A stretch of 64,000 nt of DNA from Tateyamaria sp947503385 (GTDB lineage Bacteria > Pseudomonadota > Alphaproteobacteria > Rhodobacterales > Rhodobacteraceae): contig NZ_JBNFZM010000002.1 in NCBI RefSeq assembly GCF_051195235.1, positions 558,001 through 622,000 on the forward strand. Reading direction: 5' to 3'. Position numbers and translations under genes: made by a program. The notes below the pieces were generated by a model, which was not told where the DNA came from, did no database searches, and saw nothing but the letters and a program-made list of their open reading frames with translations. Positions 1 through 7,461 of the stretch are shown piece by piece. Position 1 is the stretch's first letter; the number at the start of each line of letters is the position of its first letter.

Positions 1-192
1 GCGCCGTAGCGCCAACACGTCCCGCATGGCCCGTTCTGCGGCGCGATCCGCGACCGTGACGGGGTCGAACCCACCAGCGTCCTTGTTGTCAGAGATCAGC
101 GAAGCTGAGCGAAAATGCGGCAGGATTGCCTGCCGCGCCGCATCCGCCATGTCATGCGCGACAAGCGCAAGCGAAGTGTAGTCTATCGTCAT
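1..192 (-). CDS. Inositol monophosphatase family protein, probable histidinol-phosphatase (5' part only)
   Basis: Only the first 64 codons are in the window; the gene runs off the left edge. The translation begins MTIDYTSLALVAHDMADAA and contains DPVTVADRAAERAMR, which matches the N-terminal DPVTxAD..AE signature of the inositol monophosphatase fold, where later acidic residues bind Mg2+. In Rhodobacterales small IMPase proteins of this kind usually serve as HisN-type histidinol-phosphatases, but the catalytic DPID segment is outside the window, so substrate assignment is inference. It lies 53 bp downstream of the XRE regulator on the same strand. No strong Shine-Dalgarno is visible before the ATG. 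Confidence 0.7.
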   Translation of the reverse strand, partial: MTIDYTSLALVAHDMADAARQAILPHFRSASLISDNKDAGGFDPVTVADRAAERAMRDVLALRR

Positions 193-245
193 GAAAACGG
201 ACTGCCAGAGCCACGTGCGCGTTGCAAGCGCGGATCAGCCTGTGG

Positions 246-620
246 TCAGGCGACGTCGCTCAGCACGCGCGCCAGTTCGAAAAGGCGACGCCGCTGGTTT
301 TCGGGAATGGCGTAATAGGTGCGCACCAGATCCATCGCCTCTTTGTCCGAGAGCATGTCTTGCGGCACGTCACCGCGTGTTTGAGCTGCCGCGCCATCTT
401 CGCCCTGCAAGCCTTCGAAGAAAAAGGCAACCGGAACACCCATTGCCTCACCAATGTCCCAAAGCCGGGATGCGCTGACACGATTTGCGCCGGTTTCGTA
501 TTTCTGGATTTGCTGGAATTTGATGCCAACCATATCCGCCAGCTTTTGCTGGGTCATCCCGATAAGCCAGCGCCGCTGGCGAATGCGTTTTCCTACGTGA
601 ACGTCGACCAGATGTGCCAT
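246..620 (-). CDS. XRE-family helix-turn-helix transcriptional regulator
   Basis: A 124-aa protein with a Cro/C1-type HTH at about residues 9-63; the recognition region reads TQQKLADMVGIKFQQIQKYE. A C-terminal helical segment (AMDLVRTYYAIPENQRRRLF) is typical of the short single-domain XRE regulators common in alphaproteobacteria. I chose the ATG at 620 rather than an in-frame upstream start at 650 because AGGAG lies seven bases before it and the HTH begins soon after. Its target is unknown; a long non-coding region lies upstream and could hold its operator. The family call is secure, the regulated process is not inferable. Confidence 0.9.
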   Translation of the reverse strand: MAHLVDVHVGKRIRQRRWLIGMTQQKLADMVGIKFQQIQKYETGANRVSASRLWDIGEAMGVPVAFFFEGLQGEDGAAAQTRGDVPQDMLSDKEAMDLVRTYYAIPENQRRRLFELARVLSDVA

Positions 621-1066
621 CCGAGCACTCCTATTCTTGTTGCCGCCCAAGCGGATACGTATGGGTTACGCCGTTCGAAAAGGTGAACGATGCGGGACGC
701 GCGTCTCGCGACGCCGCCGGTTTTTCGAAACTAGCGCGAGCGGAGCCGTTTTTCAACGCAAACCACCCGGTATGGGCGAGTATTGCGAAAAAGCTCGCCT
801 TGTCTCATCACCGGTTGCTATGTCAAAAATTTGCCAATTATCAGTTGGTTGCTTGCCAGGTCCTACTCAGGTGCGTCGGCGATGTCATAGCCCGATCAAC
901 GGCTTAGCAATCTAAACGTGTAGCGTTAACCATAATTGCACTTTGTAAATTATACCCCCGCAGATGCGACAATTTCGCACAAAATCGCTCCGAATTGCCG
1001 CGCCTGAAATGCCGCCGATTTAACACAGGTTCGATCAATTCTGCCCGAATCAGAGCGTAATTCCGC
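621..1066. other. 446-bp region without a convincing gene
   Basis: No reading frame here shows recognisable protein features. It is less GC-rich than its surroundings, especially 830-1060. It contains an imperfect palindrome at 692-709 whose core GACGCGCGTC (696-705) is self-complementary, and AT-rich stretches near 925-955 that could be promoters. The XRE gene starts at its left edge and the LysR gene ends at its right edge. A regulatory site for the XRE gene or a small RNA is possible, but nothing in the sequence proves either. Confidence 0.4.
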
Positions 1067-1942
1067 TCATACGGCCCGCAGCGCGACCGCGTCACTGCCA
1101 CCAAAGGCGTGGCGCAGAAAGCCGATCAGCGCGTCCTGAATTTCGTTTGCAGCGCCGGTTGCACCATAAAGGTTAATACGCTGCACGGGCAATTCGGGCA
1201 GCGCGCCACCGTGGTCAATCTTGTCCAGATGCGGCGGCTCTGTTCCTTCGATCATGGCATGAACGGCAAGGTCCGCACTTACGGTCGCCTCGATGGTGCG
1301 GTCGCTTTCGGTTTCCACCACAACTTCCCACGGGATGCCCGCAGAATCGAGCCGTTCGACAACCCGCGGGCGGAACGTACATTGCCGTCCGAACGCCATC
1401 TTGAGCGGTCGTTGCCGCCATGCCGACCCACCCGGCGCCCCGATCCAAACCAGTGGTTTGACGCAAAGCTCCTCTCCCCCCGCATCCATGCCTGTCTCGG
1501 TGGTCAGAATGATATCGCAGGCCCCTTTGCCAAACTCGGATTTCAGTCTGCGTGTGTATGAACTGTCAAGCTGCACCTTGACCCGTGGAAACGCCGCGTG
1601 GAACTGCTTCAGTACCCGTGGGATCGCCGGGTAAACGATGTCATGCGGCACACCCAGTGTGATTTCCCCCTCATAAGCCTGATCGGTCAGCCGCGTCATC
1701 ACCTCGTCATTCAGCGCCACCATCCGCCGCGCATAGACCAACAATTGTTCGCCCGACGCGGTCAGCGCGATGCTGCGCCCGGAACGGTCAAACAGATCAA
1801 GGCCCAGCAATTCTTCGAGCCGCTTAAGCTGCATCGACACTGCCGATTGCGTGAGGTGCAGAAAACCCGCCGCCCGCGTGACACCGCCGCTTTCGGCCAC
1901 AGCGACAAAGGACCGTAGCGTGGTGATGTCCAAGTTTCTCAT
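1067..1942 (-). CDS. LysR-family transcriptional regulator
   Basis: A 291-aa protein of normal LysR length. The winged HTH covers residues 1-60 (ITTLRSFVAVAESGGVTRAA, then LTQSAVSMQLKRLEELLG) and a periplasmic-binding-like effector domain follows from about residue 90. The ATG at 1942 is preceded by GGAG at good spacing, so I do not use the in-frame upstream start. It is divergent from the DUF1127 gene at 2069, and the shared 126-bp spacer holds an inverted repeat of LysR-box type (2009-2025). That arrangement suggests control of the divergent gene and itself. The inducer is unknown. Confidence 0.93.
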   Translation of the reverse strand: MRNLDITTLRSFVAVAESGGVTRAAGFLHLTQSAVSMQLKRLEELLGLDLFDRSGRSIALTASGEQLLVYARRMVALNDEVMTRLTDQAYEGEITLGVPHDIVYPAIPRVLKQFHAAFPRVKVQLDSSYTRRLKSEFGKGACDIILTTETGMDAGGEELCVKPLVWIGAPGGSAWRQRPLKMAFGRQCTFRPRVVERLDSAGIPWEVVVETESDRTIEATVSADLAVHAMIEGTEPPHLDKIDHGGALPELPVQRINLYGATGAANEIQDALIGFLRHAFGGSDAVALRAV

Positions 1943-2008
1943 ATCACTCTCCGTGATGCTTCGGGTCACAAACATTCGTTTTCAAAATATGCCACCCTGC
2001 GCCATATA

Positions 2009-2025
2009 CATCAAGAGCTTTGATG
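2009..2025. promoter_or_regulatory. Inverted repeat, candidate LysR-box
   Basis: CATCAA - 5 nt - TTGATG lies between the divergent LysR and DUF1127 genes, 44 bp before the DUF1127 start. It fits the T-N11-A dyad typical of LysR operators. Binding is inferred from position and symmetry only. Confidence 0.5.
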
Positions 2026-2068
2026 CAAAGCGCCCCATACATCACGCCGACGCAAGGAGTTGCCCCCA

Positions 2069-2284
2069 ATGGCCCTGATCGACTTCAACACCCGCACCCG
2101 CCCTGCTGCTGCCCCGGCACGTTCGACATTCTCGCTGTTCACCGCCCTTGCAGTCTGGCGGTCGCGCCGCGCCTTGGCGCGCCTTGACGCGGCACAGCTT
2201 GATGACATCGGCCTAAGCCCGAAACGCGCAGCGCACGAAGCGGCCAAGCCCGTCTGGGACGTGCCCGCCACGTGGCGGCGCTGA
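2069..2284 (+). CDS. DUF1127 domain-containing small protein
   Basis: A 71-aa basic protein. The C-terminal half has the DUF1127 pattern (ALARLDAAQLDDIGLSPKRA). AAGGAG at 2054-2059 is nine bases before the ATG and decides the start. DUF1127 proteins are small and Arg-rich; in alphaproteobacteria some act in RNA binding or phosphate and stress responses, but the role of this one is not known. It is divergent from a LysR gene, a pairing repeated in Rhodobacteraceae, and is probably regulated by it. Confidence 0.88.
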   Translation: MALIDFNTRTRPAAAPARSTFSLFTALAVWRSRRALARLDAAQLDDIGLSPKRAAHEAAKPVWDVPATWRR

Positions 2285-2479
2285 CCGAGACGCCGAAAAC
2301 GGCTGCGATGCGCGGCATTTATGACAAAAACAGTCAGAATGTCGCGCTATCGTCGCTGATCACGACCGAAAAGACCTTGAAAGCTGGGCCGCGCGCACTG
2401 ATATTCAGCGGTGACGCGGGCGGAAATCCGCGACGGGCGGTTTCGGCTGCCTGCTTTGCAATATTCTTGGAGGTCTCAC

Positions 2480-3253
2480 ATGGCTGAGTTGAATACGATC
2501 CGGTCGGCGGCCGGAACACGCGCCGCCCAGATTGACGAGGGCCTTCGCGCCCACATGAACAAAGTCTACGGCACTATGTCCGTGGGCATGTTGATCACCG
2601 CCCTTGCCGCATGGGCCATTTCGGGGCTGTCGATCACGTCGACACCGACAGAATACCCGCTTGGTAACGGTGAATTCCTGACGGGCCTGGGCTACACGCT
2701 CTATGTTTCGCCCCTCAAATGGGTGCTGATGTTCGCACCGCTGGCGTTCATCTTCTTTGGCTGGGGCGCTCTGATGCGCCGCGGGTCTGCTGCGGCTGTG
2801 CAGTTGGGCTTTTTCGTCTTCGCCGCCGTCATCGGCGTGTCGATGGGGACGATCTTTATGATCTACACGCCCTACTCGATTGCACAGACCTTCATCGTGA
2901 CCGCGATCGCCTTCGCGGGCCTGAGCCTCTACGGCTACACCACGAAGAAAGACCTGAGCGGCATGGGCACATTCCTGATCATGGGTGTGATCGGCCTGAT
3001 CGTTGCAATGGTCATCAACATCTTCCTGCAGTCGCCTGCAATGATGTTCGCCATCTCGATCATCGGCATCCTGATTTTTGCCGGTCTGACCGCGTTCTAC
3101 ACGCAGGACATCAAGAACACCTACGTGGCGCACGCCTCGCATGGTGACCAGGAATGGCTGGACAAGGCCGCCTATGACGGCGCGCTGAGCCTCTACATCA
3201 GCTTCCTGAACATGTTCCAGTTCCTGCTGATGTTCATGGGCCAGCAAGAATAA
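2480..3253 (+). CDS. Bax inhibitor-1/YccA family membrane protein
   Basis: A 257-aa integral membrane protein with about seven hydrophobic segments after a short cytosolic N-terminus (MAELNTIRSAAGTRAAQIDE). The last segment has the BI-1 hallmark GALSLYISFLNMFQFLL. Bacterial members of this family (YbhL, YccA, BsYetJ) are inner-membrane proteins; some are pH-sensitive Ca2+ leak channels and others modulate FtsH. GGAGG at 2469-2473 precedes the chosen ATG, which excludes an in-frame upstream extension. It is a single gene followed by a clear intrinsic terminator. The exact role here is unassigned. Confidence 0.93.
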   Translation: MAELNTIRSAAGTRAAQIDEGLRAHMNKVYGTMSVGMLITALAAWAISGLSITSTPTEYPLGNGEFLTGLGYTLYVSPLKWVLMFAPLAFIFFGWGALMRRGSAAAVQLGFFVFAAVIGVSMGTIFMIYTPYSIAQTFIVTAIAFAGLSLYGYTTKKDLSGMGTFLIMGVIGLIVAMVINIFLQSPAMMFAISIIGILIFAGLTAFYTQDIKNTYVAHASHGDQEWLDKAAYDGALSLYISFLNMFQFLLMFMGQQE

Positions 3254-3275
3254 TCGGGCGCACTTTCCCTAAGCA

Positions 3276-3303
3276 AAGGCCGGTCCTCGTGACCGGCCTT
3301 TTT
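3276..3303 (+). terminator. Intrinsic terminator after the BI-1 gene
   Basis: Perfect 10-bp stem (AAGGCCGGTC / GACCGGCCTT) with a 5-nt loop, running into a T tract, 22 bp after the stop codon. Confidence 0.9.
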
Positions 3304-3322
3304 CGTTTCAGAGAGAGAGCAC

Positions 3323-3778
3323 ATGACAGTTGTGAGACGTGGCACGGCGCGGATCGACGCGGGCGGTGCCGGTTCAGCACAGGGCCCCTACCGCGCGGAG
3401 TTGATCAGCGACACAGCCGGACTGACCCAGTTCGGCGCCTTTATCGAGGAACTGCCTCCCGGATCGCGGTCGTCGTTCAGCCATTGGCACGCAACCGAGG
3501 ACGAGATGGTGCTGATCCTCGACGGCACCCTCACCGAAAACGGCGTTGAGACGATCCTGTCGCCCGGGGATGCCGCCTGTTGGCGCGCGGGCGATCCCGT
3601 GGCGCACAGCATGTACAACCATGCCGACACAGTCGTCCGCTATGTGGTGATCGGCACCCGCGTGACGCATGACACCGTCACCTATCCTGACCACGACCGC
3701 GTTCTGCGCTACGACCGCACGACGAACACCCGACGCTACACCACCCTCGATGGACAGCCTGCCGACAAACCCGGCTAA
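3323..3778 (+). CDS. Cupin domain-containing protein
   Basis: A 151-aa single-domain cupin. The metal-binding cupin motif 1 is visible as HWHATEDEMVLILDGTLTEN, and motif 2 as SPGDAACWRAGDPVAHSMYN. The histidines and the glutamate are those that usually bind Fe, Mn or Zn. Related Rhodobacteraceae proteins carry the same VVRRGTARIDAGG-like start and are uncharacterised. It begins 20 bp after the BI-1 terminator and so probably has its own transcript. A modest purine-rich RBS (gagagagagc) precedes the ATG. Enzymatic versus ligand-binding role cannot be told. Confidence 0.85.
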   Translation: MTVVRRGTARIDAGGAGSAQGPYRAELISDTAGLTQFGAFIEELPPGSRSSFSHWHATEDEMVLILDGTLTENGVETILSPGDAACWRAGDPVAHSMYNHADTVVRYVVIGTRVTHDTVTYPDHDRVLRYDRTTNTRRYTTLDGQPADKPG

Positions 3779-3860
3779 GGCCGTGTCTTGGCGCGCCCGA
3801 CACGGGCCCAATAAAACATGTCGTGCGCGCGTATGCGCGCTCAATGTGGTCACAGCCCGG

Positions 3861-4337
3861 TCACAGAACGCGCGTCATCCGCAGGGACGGAAACGAAATT
3901 CCACCTTCAAGCGTCACGTCCATCGGTCCCACGGTCTCAAAGCCGCAGGCCTGATAAAACGGCTCTGCCGTCACGGTGGCCCAGCATTCCATGCGCACCA
4001 CACCTGCCGCCCGCGCCGTGTCAAAACAATGGGTCATCAATGCCCGTCCCACACCGCGCCGCAGCGCGCGGTCGTCCGTGACGACGTGGCGTATGTGACC
4101 AAGCCGCTCGTCCTTGCGATCCCGCGTCCAGCCGCCCGCCCCCAGCACGCGGCCCTCATCTTCGACAACGTAATAGGTGCCGCAAGCCAGCAATCTGGGC
4201 TGGGCGCGCGCAATGATCGGCAACGCCGTGACCAAGACCGAAGGCGCATAGTCCGCCTTGAGCAGTTTCGGATAGCTGCGCGCCAGCAGCATATCGACAG
4301 CTGCAAGATCATCGCGGGTTGTGGGGCGGATCATCAT
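3861..4337 (-). CDS. GNAT-family N-acetyltransferase
   Basis: A 158-aa acetyltransferase. The acetyl-CoA pyrophosphate loop is visible as RRGVGRALM in the middle, preceded by the beta-strand IRHVVTDDRA and followed by AEPFYQACGFETVGPMDV, the usual C-terminal GNAT signature. The start at 4337 overlaps the stop of the upstream 97-aa gene by four bases (ATGA), so the two are translationally coupled. A second ATG follows immediately at 4334. Substrate is unknown. Confidence 0.9.
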   Translation of the reverse strand: MMIRPTTRDDLAAVDMLLARSYPKLLKADYAPSVLVTALPIIARAQPRLLACGTYYVVEDEGRVLGAGGWTRDRKDERLGHIRHVVTDDRALRRGVGRALMTHCFDTARAAGVVRMECWATVTAEPFYQACGFETVGPMDVTLEGGISFPSLRMTRVL

Positions 4338-4627
4338 GCCGGGACCTCTGGGCGCAGACGCACCAGATCGTAGACATAGCTGCGCGCGCCCTTGCACGAC
4401 ACCCAGCGGCCTTCGGGCGGGTGCGCGCCCTGCTCCGCCGCAGGCACGTCCCAGAGCCGCCCGGCCAGCGCGCCTGTGTCCGGGTCCAAAGCGACCCAGC
4501 CAAACACCGCGTCCCTGCAAATGGTCATGCGACGCTGATCGGTTCTGCGATAGACATCGGGGGCGGCCTGTACGAACCGGTACACCCGTCCGTCCACCCG
4601 TCTGCGCAATTCAAATCTGTCCGTCAT
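4334..4627 (-). CDS. Conserved hypothetical protein, 97 aa
   Basis: I do not recognise a family. The protein is 97 aa, hydrophilic, Arg-rich, with no signal peptide or membrane segment. It contains tryptophan-bearing stretches FGWVALDPDTGALAGRLWDV and EGRWVSCKGARSYVYDLVR, suggesting a compact beta-rich fold. It overlaps the downstream GNAT gene by ATGA, so the two form one operon and may act on related substrates. It lies directly downstream of the rpmG terminator on the same strand. The coupling supports it being a real gene. Confidence 0.65.
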   Translation of the reverse strand: MTDRFELRRRVDGRVYRFVQAAPDVYRRTDQRRMTICRDAVFGWVALDPDTGALAGRLWDVPAAEQGAHPPEGRWVSCKGARSYVYDLVRLRPEVPA

Positions 4628-4642
4628 AGGCCTCAGACCTCC

Positions 4643-4680
4643 AAAAACGACAAAGGCCGCGTCCTTGCGGCGCGGCCTTT
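4643..4680 (-). terminator. Intrinsic terminator of rpmG
   Basis: On the minus strand a 10-bp perfect stem (AAAGGCCGCG / CGCGGCCTTT) with a 9-nt loop is followed by a short T-rich run. It sits 24 bp after the rpmG stop. Confidence 0.85.
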
Positions 4681-4704
4681 GGAAAAACGAAAAAGGGGGC
4701 GATC

Positions 4705-4872
4705 TTACTTGATCTTGCCTTCCTTGTATTCCACGTGCTTGCGCGCAACGGGATCGTATTTCCGTACCACCATCTTTTCGGTCATGGTGCGTGCGTTTTT
4801 CTTGGTCACATAGAAGTGGCCGGTGCCTGCACTCGAGTTCAGGCGGATCTTGATCGTGGTTGGCTTGGCCAT
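4705..4872 (-). CDS. rpmG: 50S ribosomal protein L33
   Basis: A 55-aa protein starting MAKPTTIKIRLNSSAGTGHF and ending HVEYKEGKIK, a full-length L33 of the cysteine-free (zinc-independent) type common in alphaproteobacteria. It is a small basic component of the large ribosomal subunit near the E site. The ATG at 4872 follows a purine-rich GGAGAGAC. It is monocistronic: a likely sigma70-type promoter lies at 4934-4961 and a strong terminator at 4643-4680. Confidence 0.97.
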   Translation of the reverse strand: MAKPTTIKIRLNSSAGTGHFYVTKKNARTMTEKMVVRKYDPVARKHVEYKEGKIK

Positions 4873-4933
4873 CTGGTCTCTCCTGCACCGCGGGGCGCAC
4901 TGCTGGCCTGCGGGAAATTCTGTCTGAGCGCGC

Positions 4934-4961
4934 CTTTTACCGCGTGGCCCCCCCGAGTCAA
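4934..4961 (-). promoter_or_regulatory. Probable sigma70 promoter of rpmG
   Basis: On the minus strand TTGACT (4961-4956) and TAAAAG (4939-4934) are separated by 16 bp, about 60 bp before the rpmG start. Assigned by consensus only. Confidence 0.5.
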
Positions 4962-5018
4962 CCCATCAGCGCATGAGTTTCAGGCCGGAGCGACAGTTTC
5001 ACCGCTCCGGCCCAGGCG

Positions 5019-5435
5019 TCACGCAAAAAGCACGCGGATCAACGGCCAACCGGTGACCACCGTGGCCGCGACACCGGCCAGCCAGAAACCGCTGCGGATA
5101 TAGGTGATGCCCAGCGCATAGGTGAGCGCGTGGCCGGCACGCAAGGCCAGAAACACCAGCGCCGCCACAGCTGTCACGCCGGTGTTCAATCCCGCCATCA
5201 CCAAAACCAGTGCGACAGGGGCAAACATCACGGCGTTTTCCACGTGGTTGGCGGTCGCCCGCGCCAAACGCCGCGATGTGGCAGGCATGTCCTGATCATC
5301 GCGATTGCCCAGCGCCCAAGCCGCACCCTTGGCCTTGTCGTTGTAAAGCTGCTGGCCAAAGACCAGCAGCAGCCATACCGCTGTCAGACCGGCCACGGCC
5401 CACAGTTCCGGCACCATCCCCTCACCCAACGACAT
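5019..5435 (-). CDS. MAPEG family membrane protein
   Basis: A 138-aa protein with about four transmembrane helices, matching the MAPEG fold (membrane-associated eicosanoid/glutathione metabolism). Family-like segments are PATSRRLARATANHVENAVM, with the conserved Arg/Asn-His pattern, and ALRAGHALTYALGITYIRSG. Bacterial members are mostly uncharacterised; some have glutathione transferase activity. From the ATG at 5435 it overlaps the end of the upstream tautomerase gene by 14 bp; an alternative ATG at 5417 lies just after that stop. Neither has an ideally spaced RBS, so the start is uncertain. Co-transcription with the tautomerase is likely. Confidence 0.85.
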   Translation of the reverse strand: MSLGEGMVPELWAVAGLTAVWLLLVFGQQLYNDKAKGAAWALGNRDDQDMPATSRRLARATANHVENAVMFAPVALVLVMAGLNTGVTAVAALVFLALRAGHALTYALGITYIRSGFWLAGVAATVVTGWPLIRVLFA

Positions 5436-5619
5436 TGCCTCCGATCGCATAGCCGCCGGTCGCGGTCTCCATGATCTGCACGTTGATGTATTGGCGAATG
5501 TCGCCTTTCCCCGCGTCCAAAGCGACCGCCGCAAGACCGCCCGTCAGGGATTCGGCGATCTTGGTCTTTTCATCTGTGCTCCACGCGCCCGCAGGCACCG
5601 TTACCTTGATTGTCGGCAT
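5422..5619 (-). CDS. 4-oxalocrotonate tautomerase-like protein
   Basis: A 65-aa tautomerase-superfamily protein beginning MPTIKVTVPAGAW, so after Met removal Pro1 would be the catalytic base, as in 4-OT. Length matches the short 4-OT subunit type that forms hexamers. AAGGA precedes the ATG. It is divergent from a TetR regulator across an 89-bp spacer holding two dyads, and overlaps the MAPEG gene downstream; the three look like one regulated unit. Substrate unknown. Confidence 0.88.
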   Translation of the reverse strand: MPTIKVTVPAGAWSTDEKTKIAESLTGGLAAVALDAGKGDIRQYINVQIMETATGGYAIGGNVVG

Positions 5620-5643
5620 TGGTTTTTCCTTTCGTCGATGTTA

Positions 5644-5708
5644 TGCATCACACGATGCAAAATCTGGCATAAAGGATAGGCGTTTGTTTTGCAACGCTTG
5701 ATGTAAAA
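5644..5708. promoter_or_regulatory. Two dyads between tautomerase and TetR genes, candidate TetR operators
   Basis: TGCATC-4 nt-GATGCA is a perfect dyad at 5644-5659; TTTTGCA-8 nt-TGTAAAA is a near-perfect dyad at 5687-5708 that abuts the TTG start of the TetR gene. GATGCAAAA and GATGTAAAA recur at the right edges of both. Position suggests autorepression and control of the divergent tautomerase operon. Confidence 0.55.
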
Positions 5709-6272
5709 TTGGCGAGACCGCGTAAATTCGACGACGACGCCGTGCTGAATGCGGCCATGATGACCTTCTGGCGACATGGGTATGAGGCGACGACAACCCG
5801 GATGCTGGAAGAGGCGACCGGCGTGGGCATTCGCGGTCTTTTCAACGCGTTCGGCAACAAGGAAAAGTTGTTTCACACTGTACTTGCGCGCTATTTCGAC
5901 ACCGTGCACGCACAGCTTGCGCAGGTGTTTGCAATGCCAGGTCGTGACGCCATTGACGCGGTGTTTGCCGGGTTTTCCGCCCCGGACCCCCCGGATGCGA
6001 TCAGCCACGCAGGCTGTCTGATGGTGAACACGGTGTTTGAGCTGGAGCGCACCGACGAGACGGTGCGCGCGCAGGTGGCGGCCTACCGCGCGCTCTGGAA
6101 GACGTCCTTTGCGGATGCGTTGGCCCGGGATGGGATCAGCGATGCGGACACGCGGGCCGAGTTTCTGGTCGGCGCATTGTGGGGGGCCTTGGGTCAGATC
6201 AAGCTGGCCGGTGACAAGGCCGCAGCAGTCCCCATGGCCGAGGTTATACGGTCGACCGTACGGACATGGTGA
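5709..6272 (+). CDS. TetR/AcrR-family transcriptional regulator
   Basis: A 187-aa regulator. The N-terminal TetR HTH occupies residues 8-55 (AVLNAAMMTFWRHGYEATTT, then GIRGLFNAFGNKEKLFHTVL), and the remainder is an all-helical ligand-binding domain. The only start that keeps the complete HTH is TTG at 5709; an in-frame ATG occurs only inside the HTH. It is divergent from the tautomerase/MAPEG genes and ends four bases before the 3' end of the RNase P RNA gene on the other strand. It probably represses the divergent pair in response to an electrophile or aromatic compound; that is inference. Confidence 0.9.
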   Translation: MARPRKFDDDAVLNAAMMTFWRHGYEATTTRMLEEATGVGIRGLFNAFGNKEKLFHTVLARYFDTVHAQLAQVFAMPGRDAIDAVFAGFSAPDPPDAISHAGCLMVNTVFELERTDETVRAQVAAYRALWKTSFADALARDGISDADTRAEFLVGALWGALGQIKLAGDKAAAVPMAEVIRSTVRTW

Positions 6273-6275
6273 TAT

Positions 6276-6671
6276 GCGCGGAGGGGCTGTAAGCCGGATT
6301 CTGTCTAGGGTGGTTGCCCACCCCGAGATGACCATTCCTCTTGGGATGCCGTTACCGGCACCCCTCTAGCTGCCAACCCGGACCTGCTGGGGCAGAAGCA
6401 GCCCCGCCGGTTGCCCGGCGCGCGGTCCCTATTTGGCATTGCTCCCGGTGGGGCTTGCCATGCCCGGTCTGTTGCCAGCCCGGCGGTGGGCTCTTACCCC
6501 ACCGTTTCACCCTTGCTGCGGCGGACCGCAGCGGTTTCATTTCTGTGGCGCTTTCCGTCGGGTTGCCCCGCCCGGGTGTTACCCGGCACCGTTGCCTCTG
6601 GGAGTCCGGACTTTCCTCCAAGGACGCTGGCGCAAACCAGTGCCCGTTGGCGGCCATCCGCCCCTCCGCGC
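6276..6671 (-). ncRNA. rnpB: RNase P RNA (class A)
   Basis: The catalytic RNA of RNase P, which matures tRNA 5' ends. On the minus strand the near-invariant 5' element GAGGAAAGTCCGGACTC is at 6618-6602 and the 3' element ACAGAATCCGGCTTA is at 6304-6290. The ends are set by a perfect 12-bp P1 helix: GCGCGGAGGGGC (6671-6660) pairs with GCCCCTCCGCGC (6287-6276). About 396 nt, the normal alphaproteobacterial length. Reading frames over this interval are spurious. Confidence 0.97.
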
Positions 6672-6731
6672 CCGCTGCCCTTACGTGGGCGGGCGGGGGC
6701 ACGTCAATGGCGACCGTTCGGGCAAGCGGAA

Positions 6732-6776
6732 CCTGCGGGAGCCTCCGGCGGGGATTTTTTGGGGACAGAGACGGGG
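6732..6776 (+). repeat. 45-bp intergenic repeat, copy A
   Basis: Begins CCTGCGGGAGCCTCCGGCGG, runs through GGGATTTTTT and ends GACAGAGACGGGG. It is identical to the reverse complement of 10828-10872 except for one base in the T/G run. It lies between rnpB and the amidase gene. Confidence 0.85.
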
Positions 6777-6799
6777 ACAGTCGCACCCCATCTGCGCCG

Positions 6800-7450
6800 T
6801 CAGCGGCGGCTGAGCGCGTCGAAATCGGCTTGGGTCAGCGGTCCGCGCGCCTCTGGCCGATGCCGCAACCGCACCGCATCCAAGAGCGCTTGGGCATCCG
6901 CTTGGGCCGTATAGCCTGCGGTGCGGGCCAGTCGCATGAAATCCGCCGCAGTGCGTCCGTCCACGGACGGCACCAATGTCGGCGCCGCCAACCCCTTGGC
7001 TTCGAGCCTTTGCCAGTCGAAATGCGGGCCGGGGTCGAACTTGCGACCCGGGGCCATGTCGGAATGGCCAATGACGTTTTCCGCTGGGATCGCCCATCCC
7101 ATTAGGATGCGGTGCAGCAGGGCCTCAAGGCTTTGCATCAACGGTTCGGCAAATGGCTCTTGCCCATCATTGTCGAGTTCGATGCCAATGGAGCGCGAGT
7201 TAATGTCGTCCAAGCCATGCCACGCACCCGCACCGGCGTGCCATGCCCGCATCCCCTCGCCCACCAATTGGGTCACAGGGCCTGACTTGCAGATAACGTA
7301 ATGCGCAGACACTTCCGCCGCCGGGTCGCAGAGCCGCTCAATTGCCGCCTCCGCCGATGCCATCGCGGTGTAATGCAGCACCACAAGCTGCGGCGTCAGA
7401 CCGTCACGGCGCGGGCCACAATTGGGAGACGGACAGTGGTGGATGTCCAC
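6800..7450 (-). CDS. N-acetylmuramoyl-L-alanine amidase (AmpD/AmiD type)
   Basis: A 216-aa amidase_2 domain protein that cleaves the MurNAc to L-Ala bond of peptidoglycan fragments. Visible features are VVLHYTAMASAEAAIE with the first zinc His, SAHYVI, SRSIGIELDNDG, and NVIGHSDMAPGRKFDPGPHF with the later His and catalytic Lys/Asp region. No signal peptide is present, suggesting a cytosolic AmpD-like recycling role. The start is GTG at 7450; upstream in-frame starts would overlap the preceding lipoprotein gene. It lies 11 bp downstream of that gene, probably in the same transcript. Confidence 0.9.
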   Translation of the reverse strand: MDIHHCPSPNCGPRRDGLTPQLVVLHYTAMASAEAAIERLCDPAAEVSAHYVICKSGPVTQLVGEGMRAWHAGAGAWHGLDDINSRSIGIELDNDGQEPFAEPLMQSLEALLHRILMGWAIPAENVIGHSDMAPGRKFDPGPHFDWQRLEAKGLAAPTLVPSVDGRTAADFMRLARTAGYTAQADAQALLDAVRLRHRPEARGPLTQADFDALSRR

Positions 7451-7461
7451 CGGGGGCAGGC

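Noticed and set aside
637..915. A 92-codon frame in the gap after the XRE gene
   Set aside because: No RBS, no recognisable composition and it conflicts with other equally poor frames.
6341..7105. Overlapping frames across the RNase P RNA
   Set aside because: The region is structured RNA with conserved rnpB motifs and a perfect P1 helix; the frames have no protein features.
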